Numbered from the stretch's first letter, positions 30,211-39,260 are shown. The stretch: DNA of 64,000 bases from Comamonas testosteroni (GCF_000761245.1 NZ_AWOR01000001.1:744001-808000), one strand, 5' to 3'. Made by a program: numbers and translations. The notes: generated by a model from the letters alone, not told the origin.

Positions 30211-31437
30211 ATGAATGACGTGTTCGCAGGCAAACATCTGGTGCTGGGTCTCTCCGGAGGCGTGGCTTGTTACAAATCGGCCATGCTGTGCCGCTTGCTG
30301 GTCCAGGCCGGAGCCACGGTGCAGGTGGTCATGACGGAGGCAGCCGAGCAGTTCATGACGGCCGTCACCATGCAGGCGCTTTCTGGGCGCGCAGTCTACA
30401 CCTCCCAGTGGGATGTGCGCGAACCCAACAACATGCCCCACATCAATCTGAGCCGTGAAGCCGATGCCATCCTCATCGCGCCCTGCAGCGCGGACTTCAT
30501 CGCGCGTCTGGTGCAGGGTCGCTCGGACGAGCTGCTCAGCCTGATGTGCCTGGCCCGCCCCATGGAGAGCGTTCCCCTGCTGCTGGCCCCGGCCATGAAC
30601 CGCGAGATGTGGGCCCACCCCGCGACCCAGCGCAATCTGGCCCAGGTACAGGCCGACGGTGCTCAGGTGCTGGGCGTGGGCAACGGCAGCCAGGCCTGCG
30701 GCGAGACCGGCGACGGTCGCATGCTGGAGCCCGAGGAAATCATGGAAGAGCTGGCGGCTCACTTCACGGCCAAGAGCCTGCAGGGCCAGCATCTGCTGTT
30801 GACGGCCGGCCCGACCTTCGAGGCGATCGATCCGGTGCGCGGCATCACCAACCTGTCCAGCGGCAAGATGGGCTTCGCGATTGCCCGTGCCGCGCGCGAG
30901 GCCGGTGCCCAGGTCACGCTGGTGGCAGGCCCCGTGCATCTGCCCACGCCGCGCGGAGTGACCCGCGTCGACGTGCAGTCGGCGCGCCAGATGCAGACTG
31001 CCGTGCAGTCCCTGGTGGCGGGAGCTTCGATCTTCATTGCCACGGCCGCTGTTGCCGACTGGCGTCCGGCCGAGTTTTCCGATCAGAAGATCAAGAAGGA
31101 TGGCTCGGGCGATGTACCGGCCATGGACTTTGTCGAGAACCCCGACATTCTTGCCGGCGTGGCCCAGTCCGACCAGGCCCGGTCCGGCAAGTTGTATTGC
31201 GTGGGCTTTGCGGCCGAAAGTCATGATCTGCTCAAGCACGCCAGTGCCAAGCGCCTGCGCAAGAGCGTTCCGCTGCTGGTGGGCAATATCGGCCCCGCCA
31301 CCTTTGGCAAGGACGACAATGCCCTGCTGCTGATCGACGATCAGGGCTCCAAGGAGCTGCCCCATGCCAGCAAGGACGTGCTGGCGCGCCAGCTGGTCGA
31401 TGAAATTGCGCAGCGCCTGAGCGCCAAGCGTCCCTGA
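30211..31437 (+). CDS. coaBC: Bifunctional phosphopantothenoylcysteine decarboxylase/synthase CoaBC
   Basis: A 408-residue fused enzyme for two steps of coenzyme A synthesis. The flavin-dependent decarboxylase half has [13 protein letters not shown], the [13 protein letters not shown] stretch and [13 protein letters not shown] with its catalytic Cys. The CTP-dependent synthase half starts [15 protein letters not shown] and has [23 protein letters not shown] with downstream Lys residues, and FAAES. The ATG at 30211 gives the standard N-terminus. Downstream come a hypothetical gene and dut, in the same direction. Confidence 0.96.
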   Translation: MNDVFAGKHLVLGLSGGVACYKSAMLCRLLVQAGATVQVVMTEAAEQFMTAVTMQALSGRAVYTSQWDVREPNNMPHINLSREADAILIAPCSADFIARLVQGRSDELLSLMCLARPMESVPLLLAPAMNREMWAHPATQRNLAQVQADGAQVLGVGNGSQACGETGDGRMLEPEEIMEELAAHFTAKSLQGQHLLLTAGPTFEAIDPVRGITNLSSGKMGFAIARAAREAGAQVTLVAGPVHLPTPRGVTRVDVQSARQMQTAVQSLVAGASIFIATAAVADWRPAEFSDQKIKKDGSGDVPAMDFVENPDILAGVAQSDQARSGKLYCVGFAAESHDLLKHASAKRLRKSVPLLVGNIGPATFGKDDNALLLIDDQGSKELPHASKDVLARQLVDEIAQRLSAKRP

Positions 31438-31460
31438 CCCGTGATCCCAGGAGTCCGAAC

Positions 31461-31979
31461 ATGAATCTCTCCAGCTATGAAGGCCCGCGCAATGGCGACT
31501 ATGTGGCTTATGTGGATCAGCTGATGCGAGCCAGTCCCGAGTACCGCCGCACGCTGCGCAGCATCGACGGAGCGATTCAGACCGCGGTCGTCACGCCCGG
31601 CTCCCAGGCCGCCTCGCCCATGTCCCAGCTGCGCAACACCTTGCAGAAGGCGCGCGACATGGCCGAGCAGGCGCAGCAGGTGCCGGGAGCGCGAACCACG
31701 GTGGCCGCTCAGCCGGCCCAGCGCACGGCTGCTGCACGGCGCCCCAATACGGCCGTGACCAAGCAGGAGGCGCAGCAGCGCTTCAGGGCCATGGAGCGCG
31801 AGATCGAGGGACAGAAGGCTCAGAACGGTCGCAAGCCCTGGGTGTCTCCGGGCTCGCTGGCGCTGATCGTGGGCGGGATGATCCTCTCCCAGTTCGTGCA
31901 GGGCTTTGGCGTACTGCTCGCCATCATGGGCCTGATGTCGCTGGTGGGCGGCGTGCTCAAGCGTCTGCAAGGCCGCTGA
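31461..31979 (+). CDS. Hypothetical protein with one C-terminal membrane helix
   Basis: A 172-residue protein of unknown function between coaBC and dut. The N-terminal half is predicted helical and soluble (SYEGPRNGDYVAYVDQLMRA), followed by an Ala/Gln/Thr-rich segment and a charged helix (EAQQRFRAMEREIEGQKAQ). One hydrophobic segment lies near residues 133-160 (LALIVGGMILSQF...LAIMGLMSL). A good ribosome site (AGGAG, seven bases) precedes the ATG, 23 bp after coaBC. It is likely cotranscribed with coaBC. Confidence 0.7.
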   Translation: MNLSSYEGPRNGDYVAYVDQLMRASPEYRRTLRSIDGAIQTAVVTPGSQAASPMSQLRNTLQKARDMAEQAQQVPGARTTVAAQPAQRTAAARRPNTAVTKQEAQQRFRAMEREIEGQKAQNGRKPWVSPGSLALIVGGMILSQFVQGFGVLLAIMGLMSLVGGVLKRLQGR

Positions 31980-32073
31980 GAGACGCCAGGCGCCGACGCC
32001 TGCCCGGCACAGGGCACAATGGCGCCCTTCAGAAAACCGCTGGCGGCTGCACGGCAGCTGCCGCAATGAATGC

Positions 32074-32097
32074 AAGGCCCGGCTCACGGGCCTTGTT
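32074..32097 (+). terminator. Hairpin before dut
   Basis: AAGGCCCG (32074-32081) pairs with CGGGCCTT (32087-32094), followed by GTTT. The U-tract is weak, so termination is possible but uncertain. Confidence 0.5.
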
Positions 32098-32126
32098 TCA
32101 AGACAGACAAGACTAGCCAGATCCTT

Positions 32127-32576
32127 ATGAATGTTGATGTAAAGATTCTCGATGCGCGCCTGCGCGACAACCTGCCCGCCTACGCCACTGCCGGCAGCGC
32201 CGGCCTGGACCTGCGCGCCTGCATCGATGCGCCCGTGACGCTGGAGCCCGGCCAGTGGCAGTTGATCCCCACCGGCATGGCCATGCACCTCAAGGACCCC
32301 CATTACGCGGCGCTGATCCTGCCGCGCTCGGGCATGGGCCACAAGCACGGCATCGTGCTGGGCAATCTGGTCGGTCTGATCGACTCCGACTACCAGGGCC
32401 AGCTCATGGTCAGCGCCTGGAACCGTTCGCAGACCGCCTTCACGCTGCAGCCCATGGACCGTCTGGCCCAATTGGTCATCGTGCCCGTGGTGCAGGCGCA
32501 GTTCAATCTGGTGGATGACTTTGCCGATGCCAGCGAGCGCGGCGAAGGCGGCTACGGCTCCACCGGCAAGCAGTAA
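32127..32576 (+). CDS. dut: dUTP diphosphatase
   Basis: A 149-residue trimeric dUTPase that keeps uracil out of DNA and feeds dTMP synthesis. All five motifs are present: [34 protein letters not shown], the [10 protein letters not shown] stretch, and the C-terminal [11 protein letters not shown]. The ATG at 32127 is the family start; the longer frame starting at 32070 lies across the hairpin. It is adjacent to coaBC, as in many proteobacteria. Confidence 0.97.
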   Translation: MNVDVKILDARLRDNLPAYATAGSAGLDLRACIDAPVTLEPGQWQLIPTGMAMHLKDPHYAALILPRSGMGHKHGIVLGNLVGLIDSDYQGQLMVSAWNRSQTAFTLQPMDRLAQLVIVPVVQAQFNLVDDFADASERGEGGYGSTGKQ

Positions 32577-32606
32577 GCCTGTCCAAAGGCCCGTACCTCG
32601 CGCCCC

Positions 32607-33434
32607 ATGAGTCGCCAGAGCCGCCAGACCCGCCGCCGCTCTGCCTCCTGGACCAGGGTACAGCTGGGCCGCGACCAGCATATGCGGCGGCGCTTGCAAA
32701 AACGCCACTGGCTGCGTCTGCATGCCGCTCTGACCGGTGGCCTGAGTCTGGCTGCCATGTCCCTGATCAGTCTGTGCCTGCTGCATGCCGGTGTGCACAG
32801 CATGGGGCTGCGCTATGGGCTGGCGCTGGCCTGCGGCTATCTGCTTTATCTGTTGCTGGTGCGCCTGTGGGCCGGCTGCATGCTGCGCCGCGACTGGGAT
32901 ACGGGCGATGCAGGAGCCGATGTTTCCGGCTCCAGTGGTAAATCAGGCGGTGCCGATACTGCGGATACTGCGGGCTTTGAAAGCGGGCAGGGAGGCTCCT
33001 ACGGCGGCGGTGGTGCCGGCGGCCACTGGGATGATGGCGCAGCCGTGCCTGATATCGCGCCTGCGTCATCGGGCCTGGAGCTGCCCGATGTCGATGTGTC
33101 GGGGCTGGACGCGCTCGATGAAGGCGCTGTGGTGCTCGTGCCGGTACTGCTGATTTTTGCCGTCCTGCTGGTGGCGGTCACGGGCATGGGCTCGCTGGTG
33201 TGGCTGGTGTTCGGTGCCGATCTGTTTCTGACTGTGGCGGTAGAGGTGGCGTTTGCGCTGCTGATGACCCGAACCCTGTATGTGGTGGAGCGCGAAGGCT
33301 GGTTGCCGGCAGCCTTGCGCATCAGCTGGAAGCCCGTGCTCGGCGCCCTGGTCGCGGCCGTGGCGCTGGGGCTGCTCGCCGATTGGCTGTTTCCCCAGGC
33401 CGATACCCTGGCGCAGGTGCTGCGCAGTCTTTGA
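32607..33434 (+). CDS. Hypothetical four-helix membrane protein with a Gly/Asp-rich loop
   Basis: A 275-residue protein of unknown function. A basic N-terminus (RQSRQTRRR) precedes hydrophobic segments at about 40-60 and 67-87, then a low-complexity, Gly/Ser/Asp-rich stretch (about 100-165, including GQGGSYGGGGAGGHW). Two or three further membrane segments follow (about 175-200, 205-225 and 240-262). The basic N-terminus is probably cytoplasmic. The gene starts 30 bp after dut and converges on the sensor kinase gene with only 6 bp between stops. Confidence 0.72.
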   Translation: MSRQSRQTRRRSASWTRVQLGRDQHMRRRLQKRHWLRLHAALTGGLSLAAMSLISLCLLHAGVHSMGLRYGLALACGYLLYLLLVRLWAGCMLRRDWDTGDAGADVSGSSGKSGGADTADTAGFESGQGGSYGGGGAGGHWDDGAAVPDIAPASSGLELPDVDVSGLDALDEGAVVLVPVLLIFAVLLVAVTGMGSLVWLVFGADLFLTVAVEVAFALLMTRTLYVVEREGWLPAALRISWKPVLGALVAAVALGLLADWLFPQADTLAQVLRSL

Positions 33435-33440
33435 TCGGCT

Positions 33441-34937
33441 TCAGTCCTGGTGCCTGGCGCCAGGCAGTTGCAGCTGCATGCGCAGCCCGCCCAGCGGCGA
33501 CGGCAGAGCCTGGATGCTGCCGCCATAGGTCTGAACCAGATCGCGCACGATGTCCAGGCCCAGGCCGGCACCGGGACGCTGTTCGTCAAGCCGCTCTCCG
33601 CGGGCAAAGATGCGCTCGCGCAGCTCGGGGGCAATGCCCGGGCCGTCGTCGTCTATGCACAGCGTCAGTCGCTGGCTGTCCTCGCTTGCCGGCTGAACCT
33701 TGAGCACGACCTTGGACCTGGCCCATTTGCCGGCGTTGTCCAGCAGATTGCCCAGCATCTCCATCAGGTCCTGGGCGTCGCCCTTGAAGTCCCATTGCGC
33801 GGCATCCCCCTGCAGCTCGAAGCGTATGCCGCGCGCCGCATGCAGCTTGTCCATGGTGTGGACCAGGGAGTGCAGCGGGCCGGCCAGCGCGGTGCGCAGG
33901 CCATGGCCCTGCTGCGCCGCTGCTGCTGCGGCACGGGCACGGGCCAGGTGATATTCGACCTGGCGGCTGGCACTGGCAACCTGCTCGCGCACCAGGGTCG
34001 CCAGCGGGCTGTCCTGCTGCGCCGCCGCGTTGCCCATGATGCTCAGCGGGGTGTTGACTGCATGGGCCAGATTGCCCGCCTGGGTGCGGGCCCGCTCCAC
34101 CATCTCGGCATTCATGCGCAGCACATGGTTGAACTCCTGAACCAGGGGCATGATTTCGGCCGGGTGCTCTCCCCTGATTTCAGAAGCTTCGCCCTGGCTC
34201 ACAGCTGCCAGCTGACGGCGCAGGGCAGCCAGCGGAGCCAGTGCCAGCTGCAGCTGCACGACCACGGCGGCGATCAGCCCCGCTGCCAGCATGCACAGCG
34301 CGGCCACCAGCATCTTGGTAAAGCGCTGCAGCGGCGTGGCCAGCATGGCCGCATCGGCGGCAATCATCAGGCGCAGCGGCGGGGCACCGGCCTCGGGCAG
34401 CTGTACGGTACGCGTCACGATCACCAGGGTGTTGCCATTGCCGTCCGACATATGGCCATAGCTGGCCGGAGCGTGCAGCGGCAGGGTGGGCTCCCAGACC
34501 TTGTCGGCCTTGAAGAAAGGCCAGTCCAGGGTTTGGTCCCAGAGCGAGCGCGAACGCTGGATGCCGGCCTGAACCGTCTGTTGGCCGGCAGCGTCAAGCT
34601 GGTCCACCTGCCAGTACATGCCCGACAGCGGCTGCTGCAGCAAGGGGTCGCCGGAGAAGGGTGAGACCGTGACCGGGACGGCCTGATCGGGCTGATAGTT
34701 GACGGCACCGCTGAGGCGGTCGAGCTTGGCCACCAGCTGGCTGCGCAACTGCTGGGTCAGATGCTCGGCAAACAGCGTGCGCAGGCCCCATCCCGTGAGC
34801 AGCAGTGCTGCCAGCACCCAGATCAGGGCGCCCGCCAGCAGTCTCAGGCGCAGCGAGTTCTTCCAGGAGCCCGCGCTCAGCGGTGGCGGCTGTTGGGTCG
34901 TGGGGGAGGTCAGGGTGTGCTCGGACATATGGTTCAT
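33441..34937 (-). CDS. PhoQ/QseC-like sensor histidine kinase
   Basis: A 498-residue inner-membrane kinase. Transmembrane helices lie at about 32-52 and 208-229, with a periplasmic domain of about 150 residues between them. A HAMP-like segment is followed by the dimerisation helix AGNLAHAVNTPLSIMGN with the phosphoacceptor His292. The N box appears as MLGNLLDNAGKWA, then DDDGPGIAPELRERIFARG and GAGLGLDIVRDLV. The HAVNTPL form of the H box is typical of PhoQ-like kinases. It overlaps the regulator gene by four bases (ATGA) and is encoded after it. Confidence 0.92.
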   Translation of the reverse strand: MNHMSEHTLTSPTTQQPPPLSAGSWKNSLRLRLLAGALIWVLAALLLTGWGLRTLFAEHLTQQLRSQLVAKLDRLSGAVNYQPDQAVPVTVSPFSGDPLLQQPLSGMYWQVDQLDAAGQQTVQAGIQRSRSLWDQTLDWPFFKADKVWEPTLPLHAPASYGHMSDGNGNTLVIVTRTVQLPEAGAPPLRLMIAADAAMLATPLQRFTKMLVAALCMLAAGLIAAVVVQLQLALAPLAALRRQLAAVSQGEASEIRGEHPAEIMPLVQEFNHVLRMNAEMVERARTQAGNLAHAVNTPLSIMGNAAAQQDSPLATLVREQVASASRQVEYHLARARAAAAAAQQGHGLRTALAGPLHSLVHTMDKLHAARGIRFELQGDAAQWDFKGDAQDLMEMLGNLLDNAGKWARSKVVLKVQPASEDSQRLTLCIDDDGPGIAPELRERIFARGERLDEQRPGAGLGLDIVRDLVQTYGGSIQALPSPLGGLRMQLQLPGARHQD

Positions 34938-35605
34938 GCGTGGTTTGTGGGCGCAACCAGGCGATAGCCCAGGCCGCGCACGGTTTCGATCGAGCCTGCA
35001 GGCAGTTTTTTCCGCAGCCGCCCGACAAAGACCTCGATGGTGTTGGAGTCGCGGTCGCTGTCCTGCGGATAGATATGCTCGGACAGCTCGGTGCGCGAGA
35101 CCACGGCGCCCATGCGCTGCATCAGCAGGGCCAGCACCTTGAATTCATGGCTGGTCAGCGTCAGCGCCTGACCTTCGACGGTGACGCGCGCCTGGCGCGA
35201 GTCCAGGGTGATGGCCCCGCATTGCCACAAAGCGCTGGCATGCGGACTCAGGCGTCGCAGCAGCGCCCGCAGACGCGCCAGCAGCTCTTCCATGTGGAAG
35301 GGTTTGGCCAGATAGTCGTCGGCGCCGGCATCCATGCCCGCGACTTTTTCATGCCAGGCGGCTCTGGCGGTAAGGATCAGCACTGGCATGGAGCGGCCCT
35401 GGGCGCGCCAGGCGCGCAGCACGCTCAGCCCGTCGCGCACCGGTAGGCCCAGGTCCAGTACCGCAGCATCGAAGCTCTCCACCTCGCCCAGGTATTGCGC
35501 CGTCTCGCCGTCGGCGGCAGCCTCCACGGTGTGGCCGGCCTGCACCAGGGCCTGCTGCAGCTGCTCGCGCAGCGTGGGTTCGTCTTCAATCAGCAAAATT
35601 CGCAT
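34934..35605 (-). CDS. OmpR/PhoB-family response regulator
   Basis: A 223-residue regulator with a complete receiver: acidic pair in LLIEDEP, phosphoacceptor Asp51 in AAVLDLGLPVRDG, and Lys in DDYLAKPF. A winged-helix DNA-binding domain follows (LTSHEFKVLALLMQRMG, then SNTIEVFVGRLRKKL and TVRGLGYRL). It is the cognate partner of the overlapping kinase gene. Upstream on the same strand is a PepSY protein gene, and a second PepSY gene diverges from it. The TTCAG-N6-TTCAG repeat between those two genes is a candidate binding site. Confidence 0.94.
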   Translation of the reverse strand: MRILLIEDEPTLREQLQQALVQAGHTVEAAADGETAQYLGEVESFDAAVLDLGLPVRDGLSVLRAWRAQGRSMPVLILTARAAWHEKVAGMDAGADDYLAKPFHMEELLARLRALLRRLSPHASALWQCGAITLDSRQARVTVEGQALTLTSHEFKVLALLMQRMGAVVSRTELSEHIYPQDSDRDSNTIEVFVGRLRKKLPAGSIETVRGLGYRLVAPTNHA

Positions 35606-35633
35606 GCTCTACAGCCCTCCTGAGTGCCGGGGT

Positions 35634-36011
35634 TCACTTCTTGCGCTTCATGCTGATGAGGCTGCCGTTGCTGGCATCGATCTCCAGCTTGACCACCTTG
35701 CCATCGCTTTGCAGCAGCCGGATCTCGTAGACAAAGCGGCCGTCCTCGCGATCGAACTCCACCTTGATGACCTGGCCCTGGTATTGCTGCTCGACCTGAT
35801 CCAGGACGGTGCGCAGCGGCAGCACCTGGCCCTGGCGCAGGGCTTGGCGGGCGAGTTCGTGATCGTTGTCGCCGGCATCCGAGGTGGCGGGCCACAGGCT
35901 CAGCGCGGCAAAGCCTGTCGTTGCCACCAGGATGGCCAGCACGGCGTGAAGGGCGCGCCGGCGTGGGCGGTGCGCAGATTGCGGGTCGTTCGAGGCGTTG
36001 AGAAAAGACAT
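35634..36011 (-). CDS. PepSY-domain exported protein
   Basis: A 125-residue protein. A hydrophobic signal or anchor lies at about residues 24-43 (AVLAILVATTGFAALSLWP), followed by a single PepSY domain with VLDQVEQQYQGQVIKVEFD and VYEIRLLQSDGKVVKLEID. PepSY domains commonly inhibit peptidases or sense ligands in the periplasm. The start at 36011 gives a normal signal peptide; an upstream ATG at 36074 would add 21 polar residues. It is first in a leftward operon with the response regulator and kinase, so it probably modulates or is controlled by that system. Confidence 0.85.
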   Translation of the reverse strand: MSFLNASNDPQSAHRPRRRALHAVLAILVATTGFAALSLWPATSDAGDNDHELARQALRQGQVLPLRTVLDQVEQQYQGQVIKVEFDREDGRFVYEIRLLQSDGKVVKLEIDASNGSLISMKRKK

Positions 36012-36103
36012 GGCGAGAGGGCTGGAGTTGGAGGTGATGAGGTCTGGTTGTGTCTGGTTGTGTTCTGCAGTCAAGGTTATAGGCCTGCATCGATGAACGG
36101 AAG

Positions 36104-36131
36104 CTGAATGGCGGCTTCAGAAACGGTTCAG
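36104..36131. promoter_or_regulatory. Candidate response-regulator box between divergent PepSY genes
   Basis: TTCAG at 36116-36120 is repeated at 36127-36131 (11-bp period, same helix face). An inverted CTGAA lies at 36104-36108. Direct repeats of this period are the usual binding geometry for OmpR/PhoB-type regulators. Assignment to the neighbouring regulator is inference. Confidence 0.4.
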
Positions 36132-36232
36132 GGTGAATGCGAACAATCGGCCACAACCCGCAACAGAGCACCTCCCGCCAGGCGGGCCGTCTTTTTGTCC
36201 CCATCGTTCACCAGTCGACTGCAGGAGTCTCC

Positions 36233-36613
36233 ATGTCTCGTCTTCAAGCCCCCGTCTTTGCGATGTCCGCTCGCGTCTTGTCGCTATACCGGTCCATGCA
36301 GCGCCGCAGCGGCATCGCCTTGCTGGGGGGCGCTGCGCTGCTGTCCGCAGGCACCTGCCTGGCCGCAGAAAACTCTCTGGCGGACCGTGCCTCGGCCTCG
36401 GTGGCCGCCGTGCGCGGCATGGCGCTCGGGCCGACCCTGTCCATCCGCGACGTCTGCGACCGGCTGGAGAAGGCCGGCTATCGCGAATTCCAGGAAGTGG
36501 AATGGGACGACGGCCTCTACAAGGTCAAGGCCACGGCCAGCGATGGACGCTTTGTGAAGCTCTATGTCGATGGCCGCAGCGGCGAAGTGTTGCGCGTGCG
36601 CACCAAGGGCTAG
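36233..36613 (+). CDS. PepSY-domain exported protein
   Basis: A 126-residue protein with an N-terminal signal (about 20-45, GIALLGGAALLSAGTCLAAE) and a C-terminal PepSY-like domain (SIRDVCDRLEKAGYREFQEV, then YKVKATASDGRFVKLYVD). The ATG at 36233 has CAGGAG six bases upstream, which decides against the frame 32 codons longer. It diverges from the PepSY-regulator-kinase operon. Exported PepSY proteins next to PhoPQ-like systems are often members of that regulon. Confidence 0.85.
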   Translation: MSRLQAPVFAMSARVLSLYRSMQRRSGIALLGGAALLSAGTCLAAENSLADRASASVAAVRGMALGPTLSIRDVCDRLEKAGYREFQEVEWDDGLYKVKATASDGRFVKLYVDGRSGEVLRVRTKG

Positions 36614-36891
36614 GATTGGCTCTGAGCTTGATAGCTCTCAGCGCTCTGTCGTTGTGGATGCCATGGTGGTTGGCAGAGCAAAGGAGCCAGGTATTGGGCA
36701 AGACGTTACGGTTTTGAAGAGTTGTAAACGGCTGCGCTTTACTCAAAGTATTGTGAGCAAATGTGAAAGCTGTCGTCCTGGCGAGCTTGTGCCGCGTTGC
36801 AATGCAAAGGCAGACCGTGCAAGGTTTGCAGAGCAACTCATAACAGGGACTGCGGCGCATGCAATGTGCATGCGCCAATCAGGAGATTTCC

Positions 36892-37512
36892 ATGCAAATC
36901 AATCAACGCTGGGGCCGGTTGGCCATGGTGAGCGCAATCGTTGCGGCTCTGTCGGCCTGCGCGGCCTATCCTCAGGGTGGCTACCAGAGCGGCGGCTACC
37001 AGAACAGCGGCTACCAGGGAGGCTACTCCCAAGGTGCTTATTCGGGCTCTGGCTACCCTGGCAGCACACAGGCATACCCCGTGGGCAACAACCAGGTCCA
37101 GACCTATCCCGCCAATAACTGCGGCTACAACAACCCCAACTGCTATTCGCAGCAGCCCCAGCAATACGCCCAGCAGGGCCGTGTGATGAATATCGAGACC
37201 GTGCGCGTGCAGGACGGCAGCGGTGTGGGTGCAGGCGGCGCGATTGCCGGTGGCGTGATCGGCGGCGTGCTGGGCAACCAGGTGGGCAAGGGCTCGGGCC
37301 GTACGCTGGCCACGATTGCCGGTGTGGTGGGCGGCGCATTGGCCGGCAACGCCGTGCAGAACAGTGTGGGCGGCGGCAGCGTGCGCGATATCTACCGCGT
37401 CACCGTACAACTGCAGGACGGCAGCGTGCGCGCTCTGGACTACCAGCAGCCTCCGCAGCTGAGCATCGGCGAATATGTGCGCGTTGAAGGCAACCAGATC
37501 TTCCGCCGCTGA
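36892..37512 (+). CDS. SlyB-like glycine-zipper outer-membrane lipoprotein
   Basis: A 206-residue predicted lipoprotein. The signal ends AALSAC (lipidated Cys near residue 22), followed by a Gly/Tyr/Gln-rich repeat region (units like GGYQSGGYQNSGYQGG, about 28-55). A conserved block NIETVRVQDGSGVG leads into the glycine zipper GAIAGGVIGGVLGNQVGKG, ending VRVEGNQIF. The rickettsial 17-kDa antigen/SlyB/Pcp group has this layout. The ATG at 36892 has AGGAG six bases upstream. Function is envelope-related but undefined. It ends in a tandem repeat and a terminator. Confidence 0.85.
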   Translation: MQINQRWGRLAMVSAIVAALSACAAYPQGGYQSGGYQNSGYQGGYSQGAYSGSGYPGSTQAYPVGNNQVQTYPANNCGYNNPNCYSQQPQQYAQQGRVMNIETVRVQDGSGVGAGGAIAGGVIGGVLGNQVGKGSGRTLATIAGVVGGALAGNAVQNSVGGGSVRDIYRVTVQLQDGSVRALDYQQPPQLSIGEYVRVEGNQIFRR

Positions 37513-37517
37513 GCAGT

Positions 37518-37559
37518 CGGGCGCGCATAACCGGGCGCGCATAACCGGACGCGCATAAC
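37518..37559 (+). repeat. Three tandem 14-bp units after the SlyB-like gene
   Basis: CGGGCGCGCATAAC occurs at 37518-37531 and 37532-37545, and with one change at 37546-37559. The array starts five bases after the stop codon and ends just before the terminator. Confidence 0.9.
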
Positions 37560-37560
37560 A

Positions 37561-37587
37561 AAAGGGACTCCGAGGAGTCCCTTTTTT
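37561..37587 (+). terminator. Terminator of the SlyB-like gene
   Basis: GGGACTC (37564-37570) pairs with GAGTCCC (37575-37581), with AAA before it and TTTTTT after. Confidence 0.9.
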
Positions 37588-37644
37588 ATCTCTTTGCCTG
37601 AAGCGATGAGTGATGCTTGAGCCTGTGGCGCAGCGCAACTCAGT

Positions 37645-37734
37645 GACAGCAAGCAAGGGCCTAGGCAGCCCCGCCGCCTCGCAGCGAAGCTGTCGTTCCC
37701 CTGAGGGGGAAGGCGCAAAGCGCCTCAGGGGGTG
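37645..37734 (-). repeat. Structured 3'-end repeat, copy C
   Basis: It directly abuts the slyD-like stop codon. The outer arms are GACAGC (37645-37650) and GCTGTC. The first hairpin is GGCGC/GCGCC with TTT in the loop, and the second stem (CCCCCT/AGGGG) has almost no loop. Confidence 0.88.
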
Positions 37735-38256
37735 TCAATGCAGTGTGTCATTGCCCGGAGCCATGGGCTCGATACGGAAAAAGCCCGTACCTGCCGTGCC
37801 GCGGCCGATTTCTTCCTCGGTGGCCTCGCGCACCGCTTCGATCTTGAGGTGCAGGCGGATGGCGATTCCGGCCAGCGGGTGGTTGCCGTCCAGCACCACA
37901 TGCTCGGGATAGATTTCGGTGACCGTGTAGAGCAGGTCGGCAGGCACGGGGTTGGTGCCCTTGGGCATGGCGCTGCTCTCGAAGCTCATGCCTTCCTCGA
38001 TCTCTTCGGGAAACAGCTCGCGCTTTTCCAGGAAGATCAGGCTCTCGTCATAGTCGCCGAATGCCTCTTCGGGCTCCAGGTGCAGGTCCAGCGTGGTGCC
38101 TACGCCGTGGCCTTGCAGAGCCTCTTCGATGCGCTTGAACAGGTCATCGCCACCGACAAGGAATTCCACGGGCTCGTCCAGCACGTCCAGCTCCTCGCCC
38201 AGGGTGTCTTTCAGTGTCCAGGTCAGGGCGACCACGCATTGTTGGGTAACTTCCAT
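37735..38256 (-). CDS. SlyD-like FKBP-type peptidyl-prolyl isomerase
   Basis: A 173-residue cytoplasmic prolyl isomerase/chaperone of the SlyD/FkpB group. It starts VTQQCVVALTWTLKDTLGEE, has the IF-domain region FGDYDESLIF, and DGNHPLAGIAIRLHLKI closes the FKBP fold. It lacks the His-rich metal tail of E. coli SlyD, as is usual in related betaproteobacteria. The ATG at 38256 is chosen; the open frame extends 61 codons upstream with no resemblance to the family. It diverges from the DUF2076 gene. Confidence 0.88.
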   Translation of the reverse strand: MEVTQQCVVALTWTLKDTLGEELDVLDEPVEFLVGGDDLFKRIEEALQGHGVGTTLDLHLEPEEAFGDYDESLIFLEKRELFPEEIEEGMSFESSAMPKGTNPVPADLLYTVTEIYPEHVVLDGNHPLAGIAIRLHLKIEAVREATEEEIGRGTAGTGFFRIEPMAPGNDTLH

Positions 38257-38489
38257 GGTGTGTATGCAGTTGGTGGGCCGCGGGCCAGTCCCGCAACCGA
38301 AATTGAAACGCCGCCACGACTGTGGCGCAATGGCAGGCATTGTCCCATGCGCTGCCCGCCGCTGCAGCACAGGCCTTTTGTTACACCCTGCAAAAAGCAC
38401 TTGCACGGCCTTCACACTGGCGCTCTTGCAGGCCTGCATACTGACCCCATCTCTGCTGCAAGTAATTTGCGGGCTTAAAGGAAGGCACC

Positions 38490-39260
38490 ATGACCCCTCA
38501 GGAACAACAACTGCTGCAAGACCTGTGCGCCAGGCTGACGCTGACCCAGGGCCAGCCCAAGGACGCGCAGGCTGATGCCGAGCTGCGCCGCGGACTGAGC
38601 AACGCGCCCGATGCGCTCTACTGGCTGGCCCAGCGCACCTTGATGCTGGAGCAAGCCATTCAGCAGGCCCAGCAGCAGATCGGCGAACTGGAGCAGCAGC
38701 TCAAGCAGGCCCAGCAAAGCCAGAGCCAGAGCCAGAGCCAGGGCGCAGGCAGCTTTCTCTCGGGCGGCCTGGGCACGCACTTCGGCCGCGCTCCCGAGCG
38801 TTATGCCGAGGACGGCGGCTACGCTGCCAATGCGCAGCCTCCCTATCAGCCGCAGTACCAGCCGCAAGCGGCGCCTCAGCCCTCCAGCTGGCGCGACCGT
38901 TTCTTTGGCGGCGGCTCGGCGCCGCGCGCTGCAGCGCCACAGGCCTACGGCCAGCCAGCAACCTCTGCCGGCAGCAGCTTCCTGGGCAACGCCGCAGCGG
39001 CCGCGGCCGGCGTGGCGGGCGGCATGTTCCTGTTCAACGGGCTGGAGAATCTGATGGGCGGCCATCACGCCGGCTCGGGCAGCCAGAGCGGCGGCAGCGA
39101 TAGCAAGTCGCTGGCGCAGGACAGCAGCAGTCAGGGCCTGCATGGCGACAGCGGCAATACCTCGAGCCTGGCCAACGATGCGGGCCTGGGCAGCATCGAT
39201 AGCGCGGACAACGACAGCTGGGGCGATGGCGGCGGCTTCTTTGACGATGACTTTGCCTGA
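38490..39260 (+). CDS. DUF2076-domain protein
   Basis: A 256-residue protein. It begins TPQEQQLLQDLCARL and has an N-terminal helical coiled coil rich in Gln (about 45-85). A Pro/Tyr/Gln-rich segment, a GAAAAAAGVAGGMFLF-type Gly/Ala segment (about 165-182), and a long acidic Gly/Ser tail ending FFDDDFA follow. This is the DUF2076 (YehX-like periplasmic ligand-binding sensor) layout. There is no classical signal peptide. Function is unknown. The gene diverges from the SlyD-like isomerase and is followed by a terminator. Confidence 0.82.
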   Translation: MTPQEQQLLQDLCARLTLTQGQPKDAQADAELRRGLSNAPDALYWLAQRTLMLEQAIQQAQQQIGELEQQLKQAQQSQSQSQSQGAGSFLSGGLGTHFGRAPERYAEDGGYAANAQPPYQPQYQPQAAPQPSSWRDRFFGGGSAPRAAAPQAYGQPATSAGSSFLGNAAAAAAGVAGGMFLFNGLENLMGGHHAGSGSQSGGSDSKSLAQDSSSQGLHGDSGNTSSLANDAGLGSIDSADNDSWGDGGGFFDDDFA

